64,000 nt of DNA from Annulohypoxylon bovei var. microspora (taxonomy: Eukaryota > Ascomycota > Sordariomycetes > Xylariales > Hypoxylaceae). Below are positions 22,161 through 33,416 of this stretch, piece by piece. The DNA lies in assembly GCA_022836615.1 (NCBI GenBank), contig MU405286.1, positions 1 to 64,000 on the forward strand, written 5' to 3'. The notes under the pieces were generated by a model. The model was given only the letters and a program-made list of their open reading frames with translations, was not told the origin of the DNA and searched no databases. Position 1 is the stretch's first letter, and each line of letters starts with the position of its first letter. A program made the position numbers and the translations under genes.

Positions 22161-24111
22161 CTTGGCGACGTGTTGCGGTGTGAAAGGTGGGTTGGATGGC
22201 AACTCCGACTATGGATGTGGAGGAGTGTGATCGTATACGCCACGGCCAGTCGATGTCCTACTCAGGAGGGCAAGAAATAATGATTCGAAGCTATCGTCGA
22301 AATGACTCGGTCGAACGGTGATGAATAAGTTGAGCCAGTAACGGACCGAGGATATGCGGTGTTTGATAGAGTAAACCCCCGAGCATAGGCAGTGGGTATT
22401 CTATCTATTTCTATCTTTTCGCCCTGTCTTCAGTGCCTGTGCATTAACCCCTTTATATCCAAGGGTGAAATCGCGTAGAATAAAATAGTTAGTAGCCGAA
22501 GCGATTAGTACGGTGACCGCGGTAATCGGAGGATTGGTGAAATGAACGCAAGCTAGTCTTGTCGCGTTAGGATGATGGAGGAGAGGTTGTCATCGGTCGG
22601 GAATAAAGTGACTCGCGTTCAGCAAGAAACTTCTTCAAGGCAAACCGACTCAGAATTTTGATTCGTGGTATTGACATGTGTGCAGGTCAAAAAGGTGTAG
22701 TAGTTCAAATGTGCGTGCAGGTTAAAAAAATAATCCTGACGTAGAGGCACATAGTACTTCAAGGAGCAGGGCAGCAACTTCCCTCGGCCAATCCCGGGTA
22801 ACATGAGTTGTGTTATCGATCCGCCCTTCCCCTTCCCCGCGACCGGTTACCCTAAGGAAAAGGTGGGTGGTGGGGTTATCATTTTGGAAATGGAGGGGCT
22901 CTGATTCGCTGTTTGCTTCTAAGGTTCGCTTAGCTACAGCGAACATGTGCAATTGCCAATCGAACTTCGATGTTGACCATGCTAAAATCCACTACGGTCC
23001 AATACCTACTCCTGCCACTCAACCTACTACATAACCACTAACCAGTCTTAAACCAGACACATCCAGCAAAGAATAGGGAAAACATTCGATCAAATCGCCG
23101 ATCCGTATTTATATTACATCCTTCGACCCTCCTTTCCGCCTTTCTCTCTTTCGGCACCTACTAGGCTGCTAGGCTTCCCCGGATTCTCATCCTCCCCCCG
23201 CTCGTCAGCCTGAAACAGCGAGATTGATAAACTGAATCGAATGTTTCCCAATCCCCGACGCTCGCCGAATGACAATATTGATTTCTTCATTCGGTAACCT
23301 GGGGTCTTTTGCGGGGTTGTCCCCGATCCAGACCGTTGGTAACTTACTTAGTACATAGCTGTATAGATGGGACGATGTGGACTATACTCGTCAACATCAA
23401 CGCACCCAGGTGTTAGCTAAAATCTTGCCGACATGTCAGCGTATCCAGGATGGTCATGTGTAGTAAGCTGAAGAAGCCAAAGAGTAACATCCACAGTCGA
23501 CGATATCTAGCAACGTGACGAGCTGCCAAGTTTGTAACACATATCCGCGTGATGTTTACACTGCAAATATCACGACGGAAGGCTACCTACCAGTCAAGTA
23601 ACGGGTGCATCCTGACGTACGCCTCTATCATGCATCGGATAACCACCAGTGACTCGGAACCTTGGATCCTTAGAATCTGCATCGTCCGCCGCTATCGCGC
23701 AAGCCATATGCAAACAAGCTGATCTCTTCCAGGATATCAGATTATCAGGCTAGCTATTATCGATCGCTTGCCCTCGACTTCGATCGACGCATTTTCTTCG
23801 GCAGGCTTGGCGAGGTGTTTCTAAGCTTCTTTGATTAGAGCCCATCTCTTTGTATACATGCTACGCTTCCATACAACGCATATGGAGGTCTCTTTCAAAC
23901 TATTACTCACAATAGAGACTACTTAGTAATTTTCTATAACTTCACAAGGTAATATTAAGATTCAGGCATAACTATGAGTTCCCAACTACCTAGGTACTTA
24001 ACAGATATCACAAGGTCTCAAGAAACACACAATCATCAAGATTTTCATGTAGTAAACGCTAGTTATATTAAGTATACATGCTATGCTACCAATTTATCCT
24101 AGCCGCCATAT
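22161..24111. other. Long intergenic region, no supported gene
   Basis: About 1.95 kb upstream of the small conserved gene and downstream of the DUF4804-like gene. Scattered ORFs below 80 codons lack motifs. It may contain a long leader of the conserved gene. One TACCTAGGTA palindrome is at 23987-23996. Confidence 0.6.
23987..23996. repeat. Dispersed palindrome TACCTAGGTA, copy 2
   Basis: Perfect 10-bp palindrome about 115 nt beyond the 3' end of the DUF4804-like gene. Confidence 0.7.
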
Positions 24112-25335
24112 TTATTCAAATTCAGGAGATTCAAGGACATGAATTCGATCTAGAAACTTGGGGTTAACCATCGGGTTGTGCAGTTCAGCAATAGTGCTCA
24201 TACAAGCCGCAGCAGGATCACCGCTCCCGGTCAGATTGCCGAGCCAGTATTCGTTACCTGGGAACGAGTTTCCGTCCCAGGCATAAGACAGGACAAGTAG
24301 TTGCCCTGCCTCCTCGCCTTCTAACTTAGCAGCAGGGTTGCGTTTCCCAAACTTGACTTTAATGCCTTGTTCCCGGCCTATCTTTGTGAGTATTTCCTGG
24401 TTCTTATAATGCGCATTTACGTATGCCAACTCGACTGTCGCTACGTGCCCAAGTTTTCCTTTCAGTCGGTCCAAGGTGTCGCCAAGGGCTATAGTGTAAA
24501 AGTCGGGCTGACGAGAGTCATACATCCACACGCCAAGACCAAGACCAACGACGTACACATAAGCCTTTCGGCCAGCCTCCTGAGCACGATCGTTCGCCTC
24601 GAGAAGCAGAAGCTCAAGAGAAAATCCTATGCGTGCCTTATACATCTCAACATCAAATCCCGCCGGATTCGAAGGCTCTTCTACGCCTAGGTGAAGCTGG
24701 AATATACGCTTAAGGTAAGGAGCCATTCGACCCTGTCCGTTTATAATGAGGTTGGAATCCATGTGTTTCAACCGCTCGAAGCGTGGGCCGACCAGACCGA
24801 CGATGATACCTCTGGTCTCAAAGGTCCCCGGTGTTCCGGGCTCGGCCTGGTTGTATCGGCCACCGTCGTTGATGAAGTAGCTCGGACCGCTGACTGCTAA
24901 TAAACTTCCGAGCATTATTTCTTCGTAACTTAAGTTGTCCTCTAATATCGAGAGGTCTGCGCTTTCCTCGCCCACACTATCCCAAAAGGGTGCCCCGTTC
25001 ATTTTGTAATGTCCATCACGGAAGAGTGTGCTGTCACGAGAAGTAAGGAAAGTTATAGGTCGCTTCTCAACGAGCCTTCTGACTTGCTGGGTCCAAACCC
25101 ATGGATGATGATATAACTGCCTATAATTTTCGTTCCCGCACGACCCGCGCATGGCCGTGAGGAACCTACCAACGAGAAGTGGGAAGTTTTTGTGGACGAC
25201 GATTCTAGTGCCAAGCGCATCCTGACGGATGACTTTAGGGTCGAAATTGGTGACTCTATTATGCGAAGTAGGAAACTTAAGGTCAGAATCTTGAAGACCT
25301 AGAGATTCCATTGTGGTGTTGATATTTGAGGACAT
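24112..25335 (-). CDS. Uncharacterised conserved protein, DUF4804-like
   Basis: Intronless, 407 residues from the ATG at 25335; a longer frame upstream would need a TTG start. No signal peptide or transmembrane helix is visible, so it is probably cytosolic. Features are GTRIVVHKNFP near the N-terminus, AVSGPSYFINDGGRYN, YVYVVGLGLGVWMYD, and a dense C-terminal stretch SYAWDGNSFPGNEYWLG followed by SGDPAAACMSTIAELHNP. This C-terminal pattern resembles my memory of the DUF4804 family, known from fungi, amoebae, animals and some bacteria, without assigned function. The gene faces an AT-rich, gene-poor region on its 5' side. Confidence in coding is high; in the family name, moderate. Confidence 0.65.
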   Translation of the reverse strand: MSSNINTTMESLGLQDSDLKFPTSHNRVTNFDPKVIRQDALGTRIVVHKNFPLLVGRFLTAMRGSCGNENYRQLYHHPWVWTQQVRRLVEKRPITFLTSRDSTLFRDGHYKMNGAPFWDSVGEESADLSILEDNLSYEEIMLGSLLAVSGPSYFINDGGRYNQAEPGTPGTFETRGIIVGLVGPRFERLKHMDSNLIINGQGRMAPYLKRIFQLHLGVEEPSNPAGFDVEMYKARIGFSLELLLLEANDRAQEAGRKAYVYVVGLGLGVWMYDSRQPDFYTIALGDTLDRLKGKLGHVATVELAYVNAHYKNQEILTKIGREQGIKVKFGKRNPAAKLEGEEAGQLLVLSYAWDGNSFPGNEYWLGNLTGSGDPAAACMSTIAELHNPMVNPKFLDRIHVLESPEFE

Positions 25336-28300
25336 AGTGACTTGAAAACTTATCAACAAGAATACTTGTCGGGATAGATCAGGCTTATGTTAGAGGAGAG
25401 GGATCCCTATATAATATGAGTTGTATATAGACTTGTTTAAACTATGATTCAAAATATGAAGCATAGGTTAGAAGAACAAAGGCTATTGTTGTCAAACGTG
25501 GGGACTGTTATATTAGCGAATGAAAGAACAATCCTGCTTACTATTGATTTAAGAGATAACTTATTTCTATTGAGGCATGTCTAAATGCATATTTTAGCTT
25601 CAACTAATTCTAGGCAGCAGCAGAATGTGCGTGATCACTTGTCAGAACTAGTTTATAGTGCCACTTATTGTAACATGCTTGATTATTAAGAGGAAGTTAT
25701 TTACGATTGTAGTTAACAACTTATTTTATGATTCATCTCATTCAATAATATTATACATGATAAAATTACTATTAACTACATGTAAGTAGTATGTGACTTA
25801 TTAAATGCTGAACTTTGTAATTAACGACAGAAAATAATGAATTAACTAGGTGTATGGATGTCCATGAAAAGATAGGGGTATTTTATCAATTCTTCATTTA
25901 AGAAACATTTGATCCTAGAAAATATCATGCTCAAATTTTAAGAAACGATAAAACTTCGTTCTTTTTTCTAACGATATAATAAACTTTAACTATTTACCTA
26001 GGTACAGTTGCCTTCATAGGTCCTATGAACGGCCATGTGCATATAACACAAAAAGGATTACATCTAAGTAGTTGATAGAATTAGCAATCACGGGCATGAG
26101 AGAACTGAACCTCCTTTATCTCCCCTCTATATTATACAACTATTGCAAAAGTCCAATACTAGGAGAAAGTCAGTCTTTAGTTAGTTACCTAGATATGTTC
26201 GGCAATAGCTGCTTCTTGAAAGATACTCCTTTTTACTCGGAAAAACTACAAGTCCAATTCTCCAAACTCGAGCAAAAACAACATAACTAATCTATTTTGA
26301 GCAGTGCCGCATCTAAGGAGTAACGTAAGCAAGGCGGTCGAAATGAGATATTGCTAAGCAACCTGGGGTCCGAAAATGGACATTACGCTTATGTGAAGTA
26401 AGGGAAATTGTGTGATAGAATTAAACTCCCTTCCTCTTTTGTCACGGAGATATCGAATTTTGTTAATCATTGCCGTTTACCTAATTGCTCCTGGCTTGAA
26501 CAAAAGCCGGGAAATCGCAAATAATGACCTATATAAGGGGTATCTATACTTACTTAATAATGCAATGTATCTAATCTTAGATCACACGTATTATAAGCAT
26601 TGTTGATCTTATATTCAAAGTTGAATTATCTAACCTATCTACTTCTACTTTTACTCATCATCTTATATTGCTATAAGAAGTACTTGTCTCAACAGATGTA
26701 TCTTATTTTTCTCTATACATGTGTCATCGGCTTTAAAAATTACAGAGCTTGGTAAGCTTCAGATCGTCTAGAACTAATAACGCAAACATCTGCCCATTTT
26801 AACCCTACCTACCTATATCTTTCAATAATGACATGGCATATGTATTTCCACACGTTGGAATATGGTTGTACACATCTATCCAGGTAGTAAAAGTGACATA
26901 GTGAATATTACTACAGATCTTAAGTGATGTTACACAAGATATACTTGTTCTGCGTACACTTACTGCCGACCCTAGCTAGACCTACCATCATTTTCAATAG
27001 TTTGAGTGGCGGTTTCAACTTCAAGGATTAAAGGAGACGAGGTTGGACAGCATCGTGGCGTATCTAGGTATGTATTGCAGAACTACGGATCAGATTCGGA
27101 CCTCTTTGACCACCAGTATTTGAGTGTTATATTTTACTGTGTTAACTTCGTTCGGTGACTGGATTGAATAGCCTGCACGTAAGGCTTGTAAGTTCCTCAA
27201 AATGCAAGCCTCTGTATATGTGAAACTACCTTTCATCAATCTCCTCCAACATTATATTGCGGTACACAAGCCACAATCGCTGTGTAACGTTTCTAGGTCT
27301 TGTATGAAGTGTTTGCTAGGCACCTCACGTTATCTCCGTACCTGGCAGTTGTCTGTACCCCATATCTAATTTAATAAAGCTAGGTTAGTTAGCTCGTGCA
27401 ATACTAAATTATATCAGAATCCATTTTCTTATGTTGTTGGCGAACAAGACTTGTGTAAAATTTTACGTACCAAATCGTAAGAGGGTCGCAGACAACTGCC
27501 AGTTAAGGATATAGGCTCAGAAGGAATATGTCTTGGTGAATTCACTCTCATTACCAACAAATTCTGCAAGCTTTTAGCCCTTGCAATTGACAATAGCTAA
27601 CTTCTTAAACAGGCCAAAGGATGCAAATTGAGTTGGTCCGGAATGCCTGTATGAGTGGCTTGTGCCCCCGAAACCAAGAAGGATTGCACTTTTTCTTTTT
27701 GAATCCTTCGCAGCTTTTCAGAGCTCTGTGGCGGGATAAAATGGAACGTTCTATTGCCTAAACAACTTCTGTGTCCTTTTGATCATTATTGGCGTAAGTT
27801 TCGCTGACGCGTTTCTACATTTCTGGTAGTTGAACTCACCTTCTATTATATTTAGTACCTAGTAACTATAGGTAGTTGAAATAGACGAAAACTTGCTAGC
27901 TAATATCAACTTAGGGTTGATCAACTCAGCCTACTCAGGCGTATCTTATTTTTGCATTGGCCTCTCTTAATTTGAACAGGTAGTCTTATGAAAACTTGTA
28001 AATATCTACCTTATTATCTCTACCTATTGTTTAACTGACTGCACCTGCGTAGCTAAAGCATGTATCCGTAGTCCCGGCTTTGAAGTGCATTATCCCGACC
28101 TGCCTACATCGGAAGTAGATTGTGCATTTTCGGCACACCGCAAACGTGTACACCCCTGGGCACTGGCTTTATGCCGCAGTGACGAAAGGCATGTTTGAAG
28201 GGCAATGGGGCAAGATCCCTGGATCAACTTCTCTCATTCCCATGTTTATGTCCTCAAGTGTCACATAGCCTCACGTAAGTTCCATATAGAGCTAAAGCCA

Positions 28301-28588
28301 ATCATCACTCATGATGGATACAATATCTCACCCTCGGTGGGCGACCTTCCTTGTTCGGTACTTTACAATCCTTGTCTGCGGCTCTCTGGTACGTGAGCAT
28401 GGATTTTCAACGTTGCGTTCTTCCAACAACTTTGTAGTGTCACACGTGGATTAGGTGTCCACTGATCTGATGCAGGAACGGATGTTGCAGATGCAGAACT
28501 CCAGCTAGAGCCACTATGCATCTTGTGAAGTACACCTGAGAAGGTGGCATATAGAGGAACAAGGGAAAGATATGTGCTCACAAAATTC
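25336..28588. other. AT-rich gene desert
   Basis: Over 3 kb of visibly AT-rich DNA with frequent TA dinucleotides and stops in all frames. No transposase, reverse transcriptase or LTR sequence could be read. It contains one TACCTAGGTA palindrome (25995-26004). It could be RIP-degraded repeat sequence, but no ancestor can be named. Confidence 0.6.
25995..26004. repeat. Dispersed palindrome TACCTAGGTA, copy 3
   Basis: Perfect 10-bp palindrome inside the AT-rich desert. Confidence 0.7.
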
Positions 28589-28596
28589 TATATAAA
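28589..28596 (+). promoter_or_regulatory. TATA box of the secreted DPBB protein gene
   Basis: TATATAAA is followed within 15-40 nt by a CT-rich initiator-like run (CTCTTCTCCTTCTTCTCC), the arrangement seen in strongly expressed fungal genes. The ATG lies about 225 nt downstream, interrupted by a likely leader intron. Confidence 0.6.
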
Positions 28597-28740
28597 CCCT
28601 CCAATACCCTCTTCTCCTTCTTCTCCTCGATAACACCATCACCATCAACATCAATCTTCTACAGTATCTCTTAGATCATCACACCAAGACAAAGCCACCA
28701 AGACACACATATCATACTTCACTTGATAGTTATCTCCAAC

Positions 28741-28815
28741 GTAAGTCCACACTCCTATAGACCAGGCATAACCGCAAACTGACTCAAGAAGCCAACACAC
28801 AAACCCAACTTCCAG
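28741..28815 (+). other. Probable 5' UTR intron of the DPBB gene
   Basis: GTAAGT donor, CTGAC branch sequence and CTTCCAG acceptor lie 5 nt before the ATG at 28821. The 75-nt size is typical of this genome. Inferred from consensus only. Confidence 0.6.
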
Positions 28816-28820
28816 TCAAA

Positions 28821-29156
28821 ATGTACTCCGTCGCCAAAATCATCATCGCTTTCGGCGCCCTCGTTGCTCCGTCGCTCGCATACTCTGGCGAGATGACCTG
28901 GTACCAGCCTGGGCTCGGTGCTTGCGGCCAAACCAACACTGAGAGTGATGCCGTCGTCGCCATGTCCTCTCCCGACCAGGACGGAAACTGTGGCAAGACG
29001 ATCCAGATCAGCTACGGTGGCAAGACTACCACAGCCACGGTCGTGGACAAATGCCCTGGCTGCAGCACCACCAGTGTCGACGCTTCCCCTGCCGTCTTCC
29101 AGCAGCTCGCTTCTCTCGATGCCGGACGCATCCAGATCACCTGGGAATATATCTAA
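28821..29156 (+). CDS. Small secreted double-psi beta-barrel (RlpA/barwin-like) protein
   Basis: Single exon, 111 residues. A classical signal peptide (MYSVAKIIIAFGALVAPSLA) covers about 1-20. The mature part of about 90 residues has the DPBB pattern GEMTWYQPGLGACG, DGNCGKTIQISYGGKTTTATVVDKCPGC and a C-terminal SPAVFQQLASLDAGRIQITWEYI. Four cysteines suggest two disulfides. The VVDKCPGC turn with its Asp is shared with expansins and barwin-type proteins, but there is no carbohydrate-binding module, so this is a single-domain apoplastic protein. Related fungal proteins are often highly expressed during wounding or host colonisation and are considered effector-like; that role is inference here. 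It has a strong TATA box, a leader intron and AT-rich surroundings. Confidence 0.88.
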   Translation: MYSVAKIIIAFGALVAPSLAYSGEMTWYQPGLGACGQTNTESDAVVAMSSPDQDGNCGKTIQISYGGKTTTATVVDKCPGCSTTSVDASPAVFQQLASLDAGRIQITWEYI

Positions 29157-29978
29157 ACCAGAGGACATGGATAAAATCATTCATCTATGTATTCATCTAT
29201 TCATGTAAAAAGTTTCACTCTCGTTATTAACTCATTAGACATTTTGCACTGTACATAGTCTTACCTTCTTTTCTCTCCTCTCTGGCTGTCTGGGTAGATG
29301 GGCATTGGTATAAAGGATGGGCTACCACAAAAACCGAATGGAGGCTTTCCTATCAGGTACTGTAGTTAGCTGGGTAAAGGGGTTCATTGCGATTAGCAAC
29401 TAGATATCAAATGTAGTTGTTCAGGCAACATACAGGCGAATATAAATCTGCATCTCTATCATTTGGTTTTCTATTGCGTATAAGTTTCATGCAACGGAAT
29501 AAGGATTCCTTCTTCTTTTTAAACGTAGAAGTCGTTCTATGTAACGTTGTAACCCAAAAGGATCTGAGAAGGTTAGGTAAGTATAGAAATATTTAATAGC
29601 AATGTACATGATAATGTTAATTCGTCTATTCCATCAGCTTTAGAAACATTTGAAAAACGTCTCTAATTTAACATGTAGTAAATGTACCTGAGTACATTAT
29701 ATTAAACCCTTACCTCCAGTCATAAGACTCCAGGGGAGAGCATGTCGTCTGCTGTTCTATAAATAAACAAAGTGCCCTGGCTAGTGCTAAACTTAAAATT
29801 GCGGGTCAATCCTGCGACCACTATTACCCTTGCCCCTATTTCCAACCATTATTCTTAGGACCATCCCTTTTTATTCACATAAAATCTCTAGTAAGACTGG
29901 GAATTATTACAAGCACCTTAACTATAATATTTATACTCGTCATGCTATAGTAATTATCCTTGGTTATCCTCAATGCGA
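29157..29978. other. Convergent intergenic region DPBB protein / GH92
   Basis: 3' flanks of two convergent genes, AT-rich. No coding or structural signal was found. Confidence 0.65.
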
Positions 29979-32480
29979 CTACAACTCGCCATCTTCACCC
30001 CACCCTGTCGGCGTCTTACTCATCTCGAATTTAATTAAACTGGCGCCAACAACGTCTTTGTGTCGGAGCACGGGTCGGTCTATCGACTTGCCATCCACGC
30101 TCAAGCTTTTCACGTACGATTTAGCCGGCGCGCCAGGAGCTTCAATGACTAAAGTTCTCTCCCCGCCACCAGCGCGGTCCACCTCACCCCCGGTAGATGC
30201 TCCGGCAGGTAACCTCAAGGTGACCTTCTCAAAGAACGGCGAACCGACTATGTACTCGTCGCCAGCTGGATTGACGGGGTAAAATCCGAGTGCGGAGAAG
30301 ACGTACCAGGCGCTCATCTGGCCGAGATCTTCGTTCCCGCTTAGCCCGGCGCTGGTCGCGTTGTAGTTGTCCCACGCAATACCCCGGATGCGCTCCGCGG
30401 CCGCGCTCGGGTATCCGATCAACGAGTACAGGTACGGCACGTGATGAGAGGGCTCGTTGCTATGCATGTTATGCCCGCCGTCGAAGTGCTCGTCCAACTT
30501 CGCCTTCATGCCTTCGCGGCCACCGGTGAATAAACCAGCCAGCCCGTCCGCATCGTGCAGAACGTCGAACGTGTAGACCCATTTATCGCCCTCCGTCCAG
30601 CCCCAGGTCTCGTTCGCCCACGTGCCGTTCTCGTTGCGTGCTCGCATGAACTGGGTCTCGGCGTCCCAGATCTTTGCGTAATTCTTGGCTCTCTTCTCAA
30701 GGGCTGTGGCTTCGTCCGCCTCGCCGACCGCCCGCGCGACGACGGCACAGGCTGCGTCGTTGAATGCGTAATCTAACGTTCGGGAGGCCGACTCCGACCA
30801 CCCGTCATTGTCGACCCAGCCATGGTTCATATAGCTTGTTAACCCCGCCCGCGCTTCGTATGGCGTGTCTGGTTCACGGTCATAATATAGCAGTTGCGTA
30901 TCGTTCTCCGGAGGCTCGTAGGCATCCTTACGCATGGCGGCCCATGCCTTCTGCAAGTCAAAGGAGCGAAACCCATGAGAAATTGCATTCGCTAGCACGG
31001 CATCGGCGTTTGTTGCGATCATGATATTAGTTTCGACCATGTTAGCCCACATCGGTAGCCTTCCGCTCCAGTCAAATATTTGAATCAGGGTTCGCATCAT
31101 GCTATTCACTCGCTCGGGGGCAAAGATGGTCAGGAGGGAGTGTTCTGCACGATAAGTATCCCAGATAGACCAGGACTGGTAGTATGAATCATTAGACTCG
31201 TGGATGCTGTCCGTGTATCCGCTGTAGAAAGTACGGGTGCCTTGCGAATCTCTACCGGTAGGCTCGGAGAAATCGCTCGGGTACTGGAGGGCGTGGAATA
31301 GACCAGTGTACCAGATGGTGCGCGGATCATGGTCCTCGTCAGTCGAGTTCACTCCTTCTATTGTTATCCGGCCAAGTTTTTCTAGCCAAACCGACTTCGC
31401 ATTCTCGACACCGTCTTCGAAAGTGGTATTGTCGGAATTCTCGATGTCTAGATTTCTCCGGGCTTGGTCGATGCTAACGAAGGATACCGCAGTCCGTACT
31501 TCGACTCGCTGTGTATTTTCGTGAAACTTCACGTACGCACCGAGTAGCTCACCCGATGCGCTTCGAATACCCTCTGATAAGTTAGCTCCAACAGAAATTC
31601 CGTATGATTCGAACGGCTCAGAGAAGCGAGAAACGAAATAGCCTCTGAAAGACGCAGGTTTATCGGGTCCTAATCGGTAGTCTTGTCGTTGTGGATTGCT
31701 GCCAAAAATCTCATTCTTCTCCGGATCAATCTGAACCTGCCCAGTCCAATTCAGACGAGTTACTTGGATTGAAACATAAGGCTTTACCGGCTGGTCGGCT
31801 TGATAATCGGATGCAGCGTTGAAATCGAACCGCAAATGACCTGTATGAGCAGATGCACTCATTGCAACCTGGATTTGGCGGGTATAATTTCCTACGGCAT
31901 CACTTCGTTTTCTAATACGTCCATCCGCCCCATTGCGGATGTCATCCGAAGCCGAACCAGCGCCGCCAGGTACTGGTCCTTCTCCTGCGGCTTCTTCTGT
32001 CAAGTCCCAATCGTGCTCTCCTTCTGTGTCCGCGTTTAGGAGTACTTCGTAGACATACGGGGTGCTGACTTCTTCCTCCTTGCGGAATGCAAGGCCGCGA
32101 TGCTCAAATAGCGGCTTTACTTCCGGCGCCCACCCGGGAGTCAGTACTACTTGACCCAATTCTCCCATCCAGATGGCCGGTTGGTGTGTGGCTTGAAATC
32201 CATGAATGTAAGCATCCGTGTCGTGGTACGGCACCTGCGATATGTAGTTTTCGCGTGTCTGTGGCGTCCATCGCGTCATACCGAACGGCACTGACACCGA
32301 AGGGATCATGCCCCCATTATCGTCGGCCGAAATCCCGTACGTTCCTATCTTTGGATTGACGTATTGAAGTACGCCGGCATTGGCATGGTAACCTAATGTA
32401 CTATCTCCTCGAGAATGAGGGTAGGCTAAGACGCGAAAGGCCCAGAGGCCAGGGATGAGATGTGAGGTCATACAACGCAT
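29979..32480 (-). CDS. Secreted GH92 alpha-mannosidase
   Basis: Intronless, about 833 residues from the ATG at 32480; a second ATG at 32471 gives a slightly shorter signal peptide (LIPGLWAFRVLAYP). The GH92 architecture is complete: an N-terminal beta-sandwich starting at VNPKIGTYG with GGMIPSVSVPFGMTRWTPQT, then an alpha/alpha barrel with WSIWDTYRAEHSLLTIFAP, DNDGWSESASRTLDYAFND, SNEPSHHVPYLYSL and GLSGNEDLGQMSAWYVFSALGFYPV, the highly conserved catalytic-loop region holding the general acid Glu. GH92 enzymes are calcium-dependent exo-mannosidases that trim N-glycans. A 40-residue Gly/Glu/Asp-rich segment with a KR site (about residues 158-198) interrupts the sandwich domain and is probably a surface loop. 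Secretion suggests scavenging of host or fungal glycoproteins. Confidence 0.93.
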   Translation of the reverse strand: MRCMTSHLIPGLWAFRVLAYPHSRGDSTLGYHANAGVLQYVNPKIGTYGISADDNGGMIPSVSVPFGMTRWTPQTRENYISQVPYHDTDAYIHGFQATHQPAIWMGELGQVVLTPGWAPEVKPLFEHRGLAFRKEEEVSTPYVYEVLLNADTEGEHDWDLTEEAAGEGPVPGGAGSASDDIRNGADGRIRKRSDAVGNYTRQIQVAMSASAHTGHLRFDFNAASDYQADQPVKPYVSIQVTRLNWTGQVQIDPEKNEIFGSNPQRQDYRLGPDKPASFRGYFVSRFSEPFESYGISVGANLSEGIRSASGELLGAYVKFHENTQRVEVRTAVSFVSIDQARRNLDIENSDNTTFEDGVENAKSVWLEKLGRITIEGVNSTDEDHDPRTIWYTGLFHALQYPSDFSEPTGRDSQGTRTFYSGYTDSIHESNDSYYQSWSIWDTYRAEHSLLTIFAPERVNSMMRTLIQIFDWSGRLPMWANMVETNIMIATNADAVLANAISHGFRSFDLQKAWAAMRKDAYEPPENDTQLLYYDREPDTPYEARAGLTSYMNHGWVDNDGWSESASRTLDYAFNDAACAVVARAVGEADEATALEKRAKNYAKIWDAETQFMRARNENGTWANETWGWTEGDKWVYTFDVLHDADGLAGLFTGGREGMKAKLDEHFDGGHNMHSNEPSHHVPYLYSLIGYPSAAAERIRGIAWDNYNATSAGLSGNEDLGQMSAWYVFSALGFYPVNPAGDEYIVGSPFFEKVTLRLPAGASTGGEVDRAGGGERTLVIEAPGAPAKSYVKSLSVDGKSIDRPVLRHKDVVGASLIKFEMSKTPTGWGEDGEL

Positions 32481-33326
32481 TGTTATCTTCACTTAGATCA
32501 TATTATGAAATTACTTAGCCAAAAATGTGATAACACAATAGCGTTAAGAGACAGCCAACTTCATGGTACATGCCTACCTAGGTAGTATAAAACTGACCCG
32601 AGTCGTAGTGATTTAAGACCAACCTGCGGAGGGATACTCTCATAATAAGGACTGTTATATTTCAACCCGAGGAACAAAGCCGCTTTGTGTAGCATCGCTT
32701 CCCGCAGATGCATCTCCATAGTGCGGGGAAGATCCTTGACACGTAAGGATCCGGGGGGCTGGTAAGTTGACATAGTAACCCGAACCCGTGACAGTATTAC
32801 AAGAGAGACGAATGCGATGGTTACCTACCTACTTTTATCAAATACAATATACTAACATTATCCCAAGAGTAGAATATCTAAGGTTAGCTTAGTTACATTA
32901 TATAATTCAAGATAAAAGTCCGCAGCTGTTCGATTCTGAAAAGAGGATCCTGGACAAGTGGGTAACGTCGGATGGCCGTGAATGGTATCACTGTTTGCAA
33001 TTACCTACCTACCTAATTTTAACTTATTACATTATTCGAAATAAACCTCACACTTACTTAAAGACATAAAACCACAGCTACCTAAGTCGATTGACTATTT
33101 TACTGGAACAGCGAGAAAATTTCTGCACTTTCGAGGTTGTATTTTGAAATATAAAGTCAATCAGGAAGCAGATAGGGGTCCGCCACTTTGTAGGTCGTGG
33201 CTGTTGTGGCTAAGAAAGTGCCCGCACTAAAAGATTTGCAGGTATAGAAACCCCAGATTGCCTCAGTCACACAAACGCCCGAGAGCAAAAAAGAATCAAC
33301 AACAACAATCTAAATAACTGCAATTA
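32481..33326. other. Intergenic upstream of GH92
   Basis: GH92 promoter side. AT-rich, with several CTACCTACCTA-like tracts (near 32573, 32824, 33003) and one perfect TACCTAGGTA at 32575-32584. No gene was found. Confidence 0.6.
32575..32584. repeat. Dispersed palindrome TACCTAGGTA, copy 4
   Basis: Perfect palindrome, extendable to CTACCTAGGTAG (12 bp), about 95 nt upstream of the GH92 ATG. Confidence 0.7.
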
Positions 33327-33416
33327 TGGGTTTGACCGGGGATTGAACCCGGGACCTCTCGCATCTTTGCATAGGTTTTCCCTAAGCGAGAATCATACCA
33401 CTAGACCATCAAACCC
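33327..33416 (-). tRNA. tRNA-Pro: tRNA-Pro(AGG) with intron
   Basis: The minus strand folds into a complete cloverleaf. The acceptor stem GGGTTTG pairs with CAAACCC, with discriminator A. The D arm is TGGTCTAGTGGTATGA. The anticodon stem CTCGC/GCGAG flanks a 7-nt loop TTAGGGT with anticodon AGG. The T arm is CCGGGTTCAATCCCCGG. A 16-nt intron beginning AAAACC sits between positions 37 and 38, the canonical site for nuclear tRNA introns. Internal A and B boxes are intact, so it should be transcribed by RNA polymerase III. Confidence 0.95.
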
